DNA from: Steromphala cineraria
Lineage: Eukaryota > Mollusca > Gastropoda > Trochida > Trochidae
Direction: 5' to 3'
Assembly: GCA_916613615.1 (NCBI GenBank)
Contig: OU744724.1
Location: forward strand, 30,215,452-30,279,451
Length of the DNA stretch: 64,000 nucleotides
Positions 19,431 through 31,025 of the stretch are shown here, in pieces. The notes under the pieces were generated by a model that was not told the DNA's origin, ran no database searches, and saw only the letters and a program-made list of their open reading frames with translations. A program made the translations under genes and the position numbers. The first letter of the stretch is position 1; each line of letters starts with the position of its first letter.

Positions 19431-19927
19431 TTTGACTCTGAATGCTTGCCGCTAGTGTTGCACATGCGCAAATCGACTTCCTTATGACCCGGATATGATA
19501 TTGGAGTGCTCAACTCTACAAAATATGTCCAATCAGCGATCTAGAAACTTTGGACCCTTTGTCAAACCTCCTCTTTCATTTAACCAAAGACGTAAATACG
19601 TCTTTGATTTAACTTATCAACATTATGATAATGATGAATTTTTAAAACGTACAAATTTTTATGGATGATAGATATCTTACCATAAAAAACTTGATGAACA
19701 GAGTTTACCTGCTTTGCTACTTTTACCCTCGTGGCCTTTGATAGTAATTTTTTTTTATAAAGCGTGCATATACAATTTTGGCGTGATTATCCTGGATAAC
19801 AATTGATAGAATTTTATGGACCGTGATAGAATGTCCAACAGACCCTGAAACAAATTATCTTTAAAGATCCACGCAAATCTATAGATATCTAGATATTATA
19901 ATATCTATAATATTGTGGCAACGAAGT

Positions 19928-19975
19928 CTAGACAGAGACCATATATAGAATTCTATATATGGTCTCTGGTCTAGA
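19928..19975. repeat. Perfect 34-bp palindrome with imperfect extension
   Basis: AGAGACCATATATAGAA at 19934-19950 is followed at once by its exact reverse complement (19951-19967), with no loop, centred on an EcoRI-like GAATTC. TCTAGAC on the left and GGTCTAGA on the right extend the symmetry to about 48 bp with one extra base. Such a sequence can extrude as a cruciform. No flanking element was recognised. Confidence 0.9.
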
Positions 19976-21654
19976 TCACTGCAGTTTCTGAAAATGAACA
20001 GTTTTTGTGGGCTCCTTTCTCATTTAATGATAAAGTTGCATTTTGATTATATTTTCATTTCAGAGACTAAAATTGAGTCTAGGAACCTGTGGACAATCAC
20101 TGGTCGAACCAACGCGTGTATCAATTCCCATTTGAAACAAAAATATTTTCTTTCTAACAAACCCTTTTTAGAAAAAATACACAGCAAAATGACCATCATT
20201 GTATAAAACAATATAGGCCTAATCTTTTGAAAATTATTTAAATGATAGAAGTTTGCATGACAAGAAGAAATAGGCCTATATGGATAACAACGTCTTGATT
20301 CATGATTTATGCAACATCTCCAGTGCGCAGATTCTTAAAATTGCAAACTTCTCACGAATAATATCAAACATCATGATATATTAAGCTTTTCCACATTGAT
20401 CTTTTTCATGTCGTGTTTTGATTTAGATGCATATTTTTCAATTACGACAAAATATAAATGATGTGAGCTTACCTTACATCTCTTTTTCTATATCTGTGGT
20501 AGTCTTTTACCTTGTCGCCTTGCGATAATATTTAAATAGATAACCTAATTCTCTCATAACTATAGCTTCCGAGATTAAAAGTTTACTCTTTTCCATGGAG
20601 ATCATGTTCATGATTGAATACGATATATCGTACAACAGTTTGTTGTTATTTACAAACGAAGTGACCAGGAAGTCAGGAATGATACCTAAATCGTTATCGC
20701 CGACTGGATTGTTAGCCTACTGAGAGAAACGGTTTATATAGGCTGGGAGTTGATGGTGATATAATCTGCTATAATACTTAATGGATTCTACTTGAAAGGC
20801 AATTTAATCCGTTTATTGTCTCAAATGCGACATTGCTGACATCAATCAAGGGACGGTTTTAATTACACCAACGGCGTTTTTTAAAGTGACAGCTCGTTGA
20901 CAGCTGTATTTATGGTGTGGGTATTGTCCTTTTTTGTTGACACTTAAGAGATTATATCTTAAATATGTAAGATAAATAATATTTTAAAGACTTAATTTTG
21001 TTATCTTGGTACTATATGAAATATCGATTAATCTATAATAATTAATCCAAATGTGCCAACAGGTTCAGGCGGCCTGATGTTTAATTATTAAACATATATG
21101 ATTGACGCCGTTTTTTAAAAGGTTACACTCATGTTTTACTAAAAGGAGAAAACTGATACTGCGTTTAGAATAAAACTGTGTTTAATTCAAGATTAACTAA
21201 ATACTGTTTTATTTGTCTGTTACAGTCACATTATTATAACATGGCGATATGCATATACAAGCTTAACAAAAAATGTTACATGGCGAATGTTTTCATCAAG
21301 TGTTATTTAGACGAAAATTGAGAATGGGTATTACTGTATAAGTTAAGACATAGGTTTACAAAATGTTTTATTGAGAAAAGACAAATTATATAGATTTGAC
21401 GGTCAAAGAAGGTACACACTACATCTTCTTTTTTTTGATTTAGTGTTCAATTTCATACCAACTCATTCTGTCTGTGAAATGCACGTGCCGAGTCGTTCAT
21501 CAGACAAATCGGGTTTTCATACTATTGCCATGAAGACCTGATAGCGTATCGATGATATTTTGATTTCCGAAATTACCGGTAATTTTAAGATCAAACTTTG
21601 CTTTGCAAATCAAATAGGCCTAAACTCACTAAAACTTACAAATTTTGCACTCTT

Positions 21655-21725
21655 GTGATGGGTTCGGCCCTGTGACCTGTAGGTTTAAGCCCAGTACGTA
21701 AGCTAACCATTAGACTATGGAGGCA
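21655..21725 (-). repeat. Degenerate tRNA-like / SINE-head sequence
   Basis: On the minus strand the sequence reads CATAGTCTAATGGTTAGC (A-box-like) and, about 45 bp later, GGGCCGAACCCATC (decayed B-box-like). The spacing suits a tRNA-derived promoter, but neither box is intact and no acceptor stem can be paired. It is probably an old SINE remnant. Confidence 0.3.
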
Positions 21726-24700
21726 AGTAAAATAGCAGGATGATTTTCATGACCTTATGATTAAGCTTCACGTTTTTCCTGAGAAGAAACATTACCGTAT
21801 GCTATTCATAATATATTGTCGTATTTGAATATTTAAAACAACTTTGGTACCTTATGTTTATATTCATATTAAATTAGGTTTTCAGTAAACTGTGACCATA
21901 TTATGAAAAACCAGAGACGTAATCCCTTGAAACAATAATATTTGAGCAACATTGAACTTCAAACGATTTCTACCTCGACCCAAAGGTCGGACTCAAGGTA
22001 CTACCCATATTTAACATCATCATACGATCTATTGTTGTAGCTTGTACGGTTCAACACGGATTGCACGTGCAGCACGAGAGGTTCATGACAATGTCAGCAA
22101 CTTGAATTGGACATTGTTCTCAAAATAGAGTCAATGGTTCAACTTCACATGCAGTATAGAAATGAGAAGAAATGCATTATCTGCATTAACAAAACTGATG
22201 TCTTTTTTAAATTGGATTGGTATTGCGTTGAGCTAGTGTGTGAAATAGTAACCGATCTCGACCTCTGGTTCAAGTTGAACATGAACACCTCGGTCTCAGC
22301 ATGTAACTATTACATGCAATATTTGATGATTCGTTGTTCTGTGAAAATAAAAAAGGGACTTTTCAATATTAAAAGATGAGACCAAAACTCAGTAATTTTG
22401 ATACAATACATGAATAAATTCGAGGATTTAAATGTGTTTTCCTATCGGACATATTTGCAAATCTAATGTTGATAAGCTAGACAAAAATCAAATAACAGTC
22501 TTATAGATGTGTGTGCTGAAGAGAATATCACATGTCCACTTAACTTTTATAAGGCAAATATGTTTTTGATAATACAGGATTTGATCTGAGATCTATCTTA
22601 TTAGGAAACCCAAATTATCCTTCTTCTGTAAATAAGTAACTTTGTGCACGGATTTATGCATTTTATAGGCAGATTTACCAAGTGACAAATAGATTGATAT
22701 ATATAATTTACCAAAACAGGCATTTTTATGTTATATTTCTCAAAGCTTGTTGGCGTTTGTATATAGACAATCAGTCAATCATATGTTTTTTAAATTCACC
22801 ATGCATGACATTTTGTGTATTGTATCTTGGAGCGGTATTAACATAAAGTTTTAGCTTGTTTACTTATATAATTTTTTATTGAATTAAATATGTTTAAATC
22901 ATGTCCACTTTAATACGTTAAAATCAAAGACTCTATATGCAGATGTTATATAATATCTATGGTAAAATTAAGTAATGAAACTTCTCTAACACTGATTGTT
23001 CCGACTGCCTTATGCAATGCTCTGGTTATAACCATTGGAATGACAGAGACTGCATGGCGAGTTTGAGGGATATTTGTCTGCCATTGTCTTAATTAACCTT
23101 TGACCTCCTTCTAACTAAAACAAGAAAACACGGATCAAGTTCTTATTATATTCGAGAGGAAATTAGAGTTTGCGAGATGTATATATAAGGAATCGATTAT
23201 GTAAAATCTTTAAGCAACGACAAATCTTGCCACCTTAAAGAGCAACTCGATAGATTTAATCATATATTGTTTTACTTTAGTAAGAACTTAAATGGCATAG
23301 TTCATTACTTGAAATTTGAAAATCTCAAAAAGTCATTCCAAAATGGCAATTTTATGATGATAAATTCTTGTTTTCAATAAAAAAAATGTTAAACAGTCAT
23401 GTACATGTCATGTATATTCGTGGAATGATGGATACTATAGTTATATAATCTATCAAAATCTATCGATTGTCATTCTGACAGCTTAAAGCGAATAAGATAA
23501 GTACCCAAATTAGATTTGCGGATTGTCGCGCGTCATTGTCTAGTTTATAGATCATAAACAGACTTAAAACCTTCCTCTTGTCACTATACAGCGTCTATAA
23601 AAAAGCTCTCAGGATACTTTCCTGCAAAGGTCGGTACTTCCTGTTTAAATGACACTACTGATAAAGTTTGAAACAACTCACAAAATGTGTCTCTTTAACA
23701 AAGAACTACAAGGCTTTTATTTTGTGTTGCAATCTGCCGGATGTTCATCGCCGTATGACATTGGTCTTTTATCGATAATTGAATGGTCTGTGTCTGTCCC
23801 GTGAGCAGCCAAGTAGCTTTGTTTTAACTTGTAAAAGGTCTCTTGGTTGGTCTACACGTTTTTAGACCGCTACGCCGACTTTCTGTATTAGCCGTCGATA
23901 ATCTCAGTTGGATACAGGGTTGACGGTGGTCTTACGTTTTTAAGCGGTCGCGTGATTGAGTCGCTACAGACGTGAGCTGTCGTGAAGCAAAGAGACTACT
24001 GACAGTGGCGGATACAGGATTTTTGAAAGGGGGTTCGGGTTCGGATTCAGAAACTGTCAACTGTCAACCCATCTGTATTGTGATCACACCACAACAATAA
24101 AAACAGTTTTATCCCCATACCGACAATTGACAGAGTGATTGTAAGCAGTAATGCGACATTTACATCCATATCAAGATTATAAGGTTTTCTTTTTTCTTCT
24201 ACAATTTATTCAAACACGAAAATATCCATTTTTTCCAATTTAGAATCATTTGAGCAACATTTTCAAAGGTATATACAATGGTTTTGGTCAAAAAATCAAT
24301 CCCTTTGGCCCTTTGTTATAGATGTTCAATTTAAAAAGCAAAACGTTTCTTTTGCCCGGTAGTTTAGATTATATTGAGTATTCTAGTCACGGATACATCT
24401 CAGAATAAATCAATTCACATAACTCTTAACATGTCGATTTTGTGCAACACGTGGTTTTATGTAAATCACGTGGTTGTGAAGTGGTACACGAGCATTACGT
24501 TTAATCGATGTCAGTGTTCAGTAGATACATCTACCATGAACGTGTCTTGCATTTTCTGCACCGTTGATATACGCTGTGATGAGTAAGAATGAAGAAGTTG
24601 CTTGTGAATATGTCTGGTTATCCTAACCTTTGATCATATGCGATGTTACCAACGAAAGGATGTGTCTGAACGGTTGGAAGTATCTTGACAGGTTAGACCT

Positions 24701-24815
24701 TTGACCGTCTTGCTTGGATTCATAACAGGATAACCACGGACTTGTCAGGATTTTCGTCTCAAAGAATGCTTTTGATTAATATTTGACATTTTAGTTGATA
24801 TTCTAGCAAATACGC

Positions 24816-24842
24816 CATTCTGTAACACAGGAGTCCCTCCTG
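24816..24842 (+). pseudogene. Short relic matching the sulfotransferase coding sequence
   Basis: ATTCTGTAACACAGGAGTCC continuing CTCCTGG matches 25990-26016 inside the sulfotransferase gene (ATTCTGTGACACGGGAGTCC...) in the same orientation, with only a few differences. It reads FCNTGVPPG then a stop, against FCDTGVPPV in the gene. It is only about 27 bp and lies about 100 bp before the gene start. It may be the last trace of a tandem paralogue. Confidence 0.4.
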
Positions 24843-24944
24843 GTTGATTTACCGGTGAAGGAACTCAGGACGAAAATATTCAATCATATCGAGACAGGTA
24901 AACCGTCAGTAAGTTACTTGTTTTGAAATCTGTGTTTCTGTACA

Positions 24945-26192
24945 ATGTCGACACCGAAGGTGGTGTTCTGTGGAGGGTTGATCGTTGTCTGCATCACCCT
25001 CAGCTGTTACATCACTGTCACTGTGTGGACTGGACCAGAGTATACAGGGAGAGGTGTCCAACGAGATCTATTTCTCAGTATTAACCAACGTCAGTTCCAG
25101 GACCAGAGGAGTAAAGTAAGGGGTCAGTGCACTGAGCAACGCAACTTTGTCTTCATTAAGTGTATGAAATGTGCCACGGAGACCATGGGAACAGTTCTCC
25201 GTCGGTTTGGGTACTTCAGGAACCTGACCTTCGTGACCCCAGTGAAGACCAAGCTGTACCTGGGATGGCCGTTCCTTATGAACAAATACGACTACAGACC
25301 TTCTAGTCGCAGATTCAATATCATAACAGAACACTCCATCTACAACAAGAGCATCATGAAGGTACTGATGCCGCCAGACACTGTGTATATATCCATCATT
25401 CGGGAGCCTTTCAACCACCTGAAGTCTTCTCTCAATTACTGGAGGATTCTGGACATAGCAGACGTCAAGGCAGATGACAGGGCGCGGGAATACATCAGCA
25501 ACTTTGAGAAGTATGAGGCGGTTTACACGAGCAAGGAGAAGCATGTACCGCGATATTGTATCCCTGACGGCTTTTCTTTGACCAAGAACCTTATGTCACA
25601 TTGTCTCGGGATGCCGCTTGGATTTCCTGAAGGTCGTGAGGACTTTACCAGAGATGATAGACGGATTCAAGACTATATAGAACAACTGGACAGAGACTTT
25701 CACCTCATCATGATAGTGGAATACTTCCACGAGTCATTGGTCCTGCTCAAGAGGACAATGTGTTGGAATTTCTTTGATATACTCTACAAGACTATAAATA
25801 AAAAAGACTACGGTTACAAAGAGGCATCAGCCTACCAAGACCTAGTCCCCATTCACAGAAACTGGAGTTCAGTAGACTACAAACTATACGACCACTTCAA
25901 CAGAACCTTTTGGAGGCGAGTGGGAGAGCAAGGTCCGGACTTCTTGGAGGAGGTGTCCGAGTTTAGTAGAATCCAGGCTGGAGTGACGACATTCTGTGAC
26001 ACGGGAGTCCCTCCTGTTTTCTCAGTGAACAGCTCGAGGTGGAGCTCGGGTTTCAGCATGGTGCGGGAGGACTGCAAGATGCTGTGGCCGGACCTCCTCA
26101 AGAGGATTCAAACACGGCATGACCAGGAGGAGAAGGTTATATTAGAGGAAGAGGCAAAGGTGCCGCATCCAGGGCCACAAGCTCTGTGTTAG
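24945..26192 (+). CDS. GAL3ST: Galactose-3-O-sulfotransferase family protein (GAL3ST-like), single exon
   Basis: A 415-aa intronless reading frame. GAL3ST enzymes transfer sulfate from PAPS to the 3-OH of galactose on glycolipids or glycans in the Golgi lumen. Seen: a short cytoplasmic tail and a signal-anchor helix (about residues 6-28, VVFCGGLIVVCITLSCYITV), as in a type II Golgi protein; a 5'-phosphosulfate-binding segment NFVFIKCMKCATETMGTVLR (67-86); a 3'-phosphate-binding segment VYISIIREPFNHLKSSLNYW (147-166); and family blocks DFHLIMIVEYFHESLVLLKR (251-270) and LYDHFNRTFWRRV (314-326). N-glycosylation sequons include NLT (93), NKS (134), NWS (306) and NRT (319). The loop keeps the lysine, but the usual HKT triplet reads MKC, which may mark a divergent subfamily. 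The acceptor sugar cannot be told. The first ATG directly precedes the signal anchor. Confidence 0.9.
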   Translation: MSTPKVVFCGGLIVVCITLSCYITVTVWTGPEYTGRGVQRDLFLSINQRQFQDQRSKVRGQCTEQRNFVFIKCMKCATETMGTVLRRFGYFRNLTFVTPVKTKLYLGWPFLMNKYDYRPSSRRFNIITEHSIYNKSIMKVLMPPDTVYISIIREPFNHLKSSLNYWRILDIADVKADDRAREYISNFEKYEAVYTSKEKHVPRYCIPDGFSLTKNLMSHCLGMPLGFPEGREDFTRDDRRIQDYIEQLDRDFHLIMIVEYFHESLVLLKRTMCWNFFDILYKTINKKDYGYKEASAYQDLVPIHRNWSSVDYKLYDHFNRTFWRRVGEQGPDFLEEVSEFSRIQAGVTTFCDTGVPPVFSVNSSRWSSGFSMVREDCKMLWPDLLKRIQTRHDQEEKVILEEEAKVPHPGPQALC

Positions 26193-26312
26193 CTCTGCTT
26201 TAGGGGTCATTATTGCCACTTTTTAGAAAGAAAAATATATATCTGAGTTATCAAAATCCTTGGATGTAGTTGTTATTTAATTTAAAAAAGGGATAAATGC
26301 CATTTAGATAGT

Positions 26313-26453
26313 GAACAAATGAAACAGTGTTATATTTGGGATTACACTATCTTGAAAAGTACATATTCTTGTACTTTTTTCGGGTCGAGTTCCATGCGGC
26401 ATTCGAACCCACAAGATAGTGTAATCCCAAATATAACATTGTTACATTTGTAC
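26313..26453. repeat. Foldback element with 42-bp arms around a SINE fragment
   Basis: The left arm 26313-26354, including GTTATATTTGGGATTACACT, is inverted at 26412-26453; the inner 26 bp are perfect and the outer part has about three mismatches. The loop at 26376-26411 is the reverse complement, with a few changes, of the B-box end of the SINE at 26540-26640 (GGGTTCGAATGCCGCATGGA against GGGTTCGAATCCCGCATGGG). No clean target duplication was seen. Confidence 0.8.
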
Positions 26454-26539
26454 AATTAACATCTATCAGAGGGGTAATGAATGTAACAATAGCTTAACTA
26501 CCGCTTGTTGGACTTCCAGTTTGTGAATGGCAAAACAGG

Positions 26540-26640
26540 GGAGTTGGTTAGCTGTTGGTATGGTCATTGCTGGCGGTGTTGCCTGACTCTGAGGGTGTGG
26601 GTTCGAATCCCGCATGGGACTAGACCCGAAAAATCACTAA
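26540..26640 (+). mobile_element. tRNA-derived SINE head
   Basis: GTTGGTTAGCTGTTGG (26543 on) resembles a pol III A box and GGTTCGAATCCC (26600-26611) is a perfect B box, followed by GCATGGGACTAGACCCGAAAAA. The long spacing suits a tRNA with a large variable arm. It cannot fold as a complete tRNA. Downstream (26640-26850) is unclassified sequence, of which 26810-26835 resembles 28667-28695. Confidence 0.6.
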
Positions 26641-28733
26641 GTTTTCCTTGACTATGCTGCTCTCAAATGAAGGTTCGTCAGGGTTAGATACCACCAAAGC
26701 GACCTTGGTAGAAGAAGAATATATTGTATCACTGCGTGATGGTTCCACAGGGAAAGTTTTTCACAGTGAACAACCGATTCTCCGTGCTACATTCTTTTTG
26801 TGGAACCATCCTGCAGTCATACAATGGTTCTTCTTTCATCAAGATACATGAAGAAATAAAGGTTTGACCCTATCCTTCTTTTGAGAAGAAACTTTATGTA
26901 CGAGATTTAGTACCAGACTAGCCGTAAAATCGGTCCTTGGTTTCAATAATTTGCTAGTCTCGTTAAGATGTTTGATTTATGAAATCAAAGAGATCATATT
27001 AATAAGCCAACTACCTCATTGCAACGAATGTTCTTGCATGCATTTTGCGGGTACGAAATAATTATCATATCTCATTCTCATTCGTAATCAACACAGTAGT
27101 AAAGTTAAAGTCCAAAGGTGTTGACTCTTTTGTTGATGCAACCAAATACTTTTATCTCATGATAAGCCTTCTCATACAACATATGAAAAAGTATGAATTT
27201 CAGATCTGTGACTTGCCCTAAATATGATGATTTTATTGCGGAAATTTTTATCTTTTAGTTATGTTACTGGCATAACTCCGGACGTGTTAATGTGTATTCA
27301 GCAGAAACTGGGTGAGTCCAATATGGGCATTGATTTTGGATGTGTACATCGGGTGAAACGTGTTATAGTTTGCAACACTTAAAAGTGACTGTCGCTGTGT
27401 CGGAATCTTATTGTCTATAGACTGTGAATCACACCTATATTAATTGTCGTCTTTGTGAAAGAACTATGTCGTAAAATGATGGTTTCCGTTGTCAGAAAAC
27501 AAGGCTTTGTGAGAAGAAACACAAATCTAAATGAAACTGTATGATATAGCGCATATATTATGCAAATATTCATGTATATATGTAGTTTGGGCTGAAGGCC
27601 TGTTGTACTGAATACAAATGACTATCTGTAGATTGAGTTTAAGTTTTCCGGATGGTAATATATGAAGAGTAATAGAGGAATATTGGGCGATTTTTTATTT
27701 ATGGTTATTTACATTGATATCAAATACGTGACAATTTAAATGTGGCCAAATAAATCAGATTAAGTACTGAAAGCTGAGATGAATTCACTGCACATGCATA
27801 CATTATTAAGACAAATCCCACATTATAAAAGTTATTACGGTAAAAAATACGCATTTTGGTGATATTTGCCATCAAACAGTAACTGTCTGGCCATTCGACA
27901 ATCAAACATTAGTTTTTGACGGAAACAAAAACAATGTTGACATCATTTGTTAAAATAGCGAATATGATGTAAATAAATGAATGAATGTAATCCTTGACTA
28001 TTCTAGCGTAAGAAACTCTCTTACTTCCGTTGTTGACAGAAGCACGGTTTATTCCTGCCGCACATGCAGCATGCCGAAATGTACATGCAAACATAACAGG
28101 AAGATTAACCAGTGTGAACATTCAAAAGTATACAAAGAATGAAATTTCACTCTAAAATAAGAGGATTGATTCCATAAAGCACTAACGTATGTATACTACT
28201 CCAAAAAAGTTGAGGGTCAAATCTATTTTCTTCCTAACATTTATTTAAAAAAACAACTACGAATTCAATGTCCTAGCAGAGCTTGTTGAAAAGGATTCAG
28301 TATATATGCTGAAGGGCTAAGACTGTATAGATCTACAAAGCAAATGTCATATTTAAAAAAGAGTATGACGGTCTCCTGGAAATCACCACTTCATGCTAAG
28401 AACAAGGGTCCATGAAACTCTTGCATTCACCAAAGGCAATTTTGTCACACTTTTATGAGCTTGTTATGTCTTCAGGGGTGTCATTTGCATTTTCACAGAA
28501 CATTTTTAGCACAAACATTACTACCATTACGATGCTGCTTTCCTAGTAAGATAAAGTAAAACAATCTTCATAGAAACAGAAATCATTGTGTGGCTACAGA
28601 ATGGTTCACTCTTTGGATGAAACCAAATCTCTCTGCAACGAACCGCTGTACAGCATCACCCTACAGCCACACAATGGTTCTTCATCTATAAAAATGTTGT
28701 GATGAAATTTTTGACCTTAACTTTTTTTTGTTG

Positions 28734-29008
28734 GGAATTATGCATCCTGTCTCAGGGTACGAACATTACGCTAACTCCACTTATCTGTACCCTGGGCTAA
28801 TAAGCTGGATTCGCTCGCGCGGCCAGACTCTGGATATAGCCAATCAAATTATTTTCTCGTTGAAATTTTATCGAGAAGGTGGCGAGAAAATGATTTGATT
28901 TGCTAAAACTCAAGTCGGGCCACGCGAGCGAATCTAGCTTCTGAGCCCAGGGTACAGATTAGTGGAGTTACCGTAACGTTCGTACTCTGAGACAGGATGG
29001 GAATTATG
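28734..29008. mobile_element. 257-bp foldback MITE with perfect 9-bp target duplication
   Basis: GGAATTATG occurs at 28734-28742 and 29000-29008. The element at 28743-28999 begins CATCCTGTCTCAGGGTACGA; its far end, reverse-complemented, begins CATCCTGTCTCAGAGTACGA. The arms match for about 115 bp (through TGTACCCTGGGCT, TTCGCTCGCG and ATTTTCTCG), so nearly the whole element is one imperfect hairpin. It is non-coding. Size, duplication length and CATC...GATG ends match the MITE at 15439-15692, although the interiors differ. Confidence 0.92.
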
Positions 29009-30792
29009 GAGTCGACATACCATAAAAGGAATAGAGTAGCCCTTGCCATCATGAATTTTGCAGATAGAGTATTGTTTTGTCCTAAGTCTGTACACAATGT
29101 TTCAGCTTTGTAGGCCTTTTTCTTTCAGAGAAGAAATCAATATACCAAAATGTTTATGGACAGACGGACAGATGCTAGGCATCATGCCATGACAGAAGCC
29201 AGGCAATATGGTACTAAAACTTCAATTATAGAGGGTCACCAATAAATGAAAACACAAAAGCAATGTATTTTTTGATAATTTTAATCATGTGACATGATAT
29301 CTCTTCTAGATGACAATACTATACAGACACTGTACATAGCTGGCAGAGTATATACACATCATCCAGACAGGATTACTCATACACTTTGTACACTAATAAG
29401 AGATGTGAACAGATCTCTTGAGGGTATACTATAATTTTGCTAAATCTAGAATGGGACCTATGCTAAATGAATAAGTTGCAAGTAGGAAAAATTGACATTT
29501 CTTATCTTTCTTATGTTTATGAGATTGTGAGATTAGCTCCAACTTGAACTACGAACAATCTGACTTCAATTCTAGCATTTTCTCTAGTTTAAGGACAGCA
29601 TTGCTGTAAAGTATACAATCTTATGATGTAGAACATACTGAACAATCATGTAAGTTTGTTGGGCAGGGTGAATGAGTAGTTGTTTCGCACTGCCTGGAGA
29701 AGTTTTTAAGTGAACCGAGGTGATTTGGAGTTCAACACCACTTAAAATTGTGATTATACAATATTGCGTTGACACCTGCGAGCATCGGCTATATTTTTAG
29801 AGTGACAGGTTTAATGAACTGTGCGGTTAATTGAGGCATTTACAAGCAATGGTAACCAAATTGCTACCTCCAAGATACCGACTATTTACACATGTGAATA
29901 AATAAGCACAAATAAATGTTTATACAAAAGTTTCAGCTCTTTCATAATTTATTCCAATGTGCTAAAACATTGAAATGCTTTAAAGTTTATGGATTAGATA
30001 AAAGAAATGTTGAGAGATCTTTCTTTTAACGATGATGATAAATGAGACAGCTTTTCAGCGAATAAAAACATAAAAGATTAAATATCATAAATACACAATA
30101 AAAATCATGTTCAATTAAAAATATCAAATATGCTATTAGTAAAAATGTGATAAATTAGATTTATGAACTATAATGTGATGAGATAATGCTAAGTGTTAAA
30201 TCTATTAAGATAAATCTATGATGAAATATTCATTCATAATTAAGATATGATAGCTACTAATAGAAATCATCTGATTTTCAAGAAAAATATGTGTCAACAG
30301 GGAACCCAGTCTTTTTTTAATAAGTTCAATATTGACTATGAAAAAGAGTATGAATTATTATTATGAATTAATGTTATAATGCTGTTTGCACTGGGCAGGG
30401 AGAGGGGCGGGACGGATACAAACTAGGATAGAGAGATAGTGACCTGTCCATGTGTGGTGTCTCATGAGATGAGTTATTCAGTTGAATGGATAATCTTGTA
30501 GAAATCTAAAGATGTAATCAAAAGAAAGTTTGCATTTCAATCATCACCTGAATGAAATACACAGAGGCAATTGTTAGTATGTCCAATGAACTAAGAAACA
30601 TGTCTCTGTTAATCTCTAAACTTGTCCTCTGCACTTTGTCAGCTACAAATTGCTCTTGATTCATACCACAGAAGCACTTGTATGCATATTGATGCCTCCA
30701 CCAGTTTGCCTGATACACAGAAGCATGTGTACCTGCAGACACATTCACTTGTGTCAATATATGAGTGTCATGGCACCCCATGTCTTTCTACT

Positions 30793-31025
30793 GCACTTGT
30801 CAACAGTCACACTGTCTAAGTTGACATCCTTTGTTGCACTTGTCAATAGTAACACCATGTCTAAGTTGACGTCCTTCGTTGCACTTGTCAATAGTAACAC
30901 CATGTCTAAGTTGACATCTTTCGTTGCACTTGTCAATAGTAACACCATGTCTATAATGACATCATTCATTGCACTTTAAAGTAAGCACACTATGTCTATA
31001 GTGACATCATTCACTGCACTTTACA
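30793..31025. repeat. 45-bp tandem repeat array overlapping the CENPF stop codon
   Basis: Units start at GCACTT at 30793, 30836, 30881, 30926, 30971 and (partial) 31016, giving spacings of 43, 45, 45, 45 and 45 bp. The consensus contains GCACTTGTCAATAGTAACAC and ATGTCTAAGTTGACATC. The last junction falls in the CENPF coding end: the stop codon is 31011-31013 and the final Lys-Val-Gln codons are 31014-31022. Because 45 is a multiple of three, the array also leaves spurious repetitive open frames. Confidence 0.93.

Larger units (their letters stand above)
19431..24944. other. Intergenic region between PSMC6 and the sulfotransferase
   Basis: No coding gene is supported. Just upstream of PSMC6 (19440-19500, minus strand) is TGCGCATGTGCA, close to an NRF1 site, and an ETS-like CCGGAT; these are plausible promoter elements. 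A long perfect palindrome lies at 19934-19967. A decayed tRNA-like sequence is at 21655-21725 (minus). A fragment similar to the sulfotransferase coding region is at 24816-24842. The remainder is AT-rich and unremarkable. Confidence 0.5.
26193..31010. other. Intergenic region between the sulfotransferase and CENPF
   Basis: No gene is supported. It contains a foldback repeat, a tRNA-derived SINE head, a 257-bp MITE, and the 45-bp tandem array at the CENPF 3' end. AATAAA at 26855-26860 is a possible sulfotransferase polyadenylation signal, but it lies beyond the SINE. The tract 29090-29215, with GGACAGACGGACAGATGC, resembles a dispersed repeat common in molluscs (from memory). The AT-rich remainder (29220-30780) shows nothing recognisable. 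Confidence 0.5.

Noticed and set aside
30754..30969. Repetitive 15-residue-period peptide on the minus strand
   Set aside because: It arises because the 45-bp array period is divisible by three. It is downstream of the CENPF stop with no start context or homology.
30793..31025. CRISPR-like array
   Set aside because: This is a eukaryotic genome and the units are contiguous 45-bp repeats without unique spacers.
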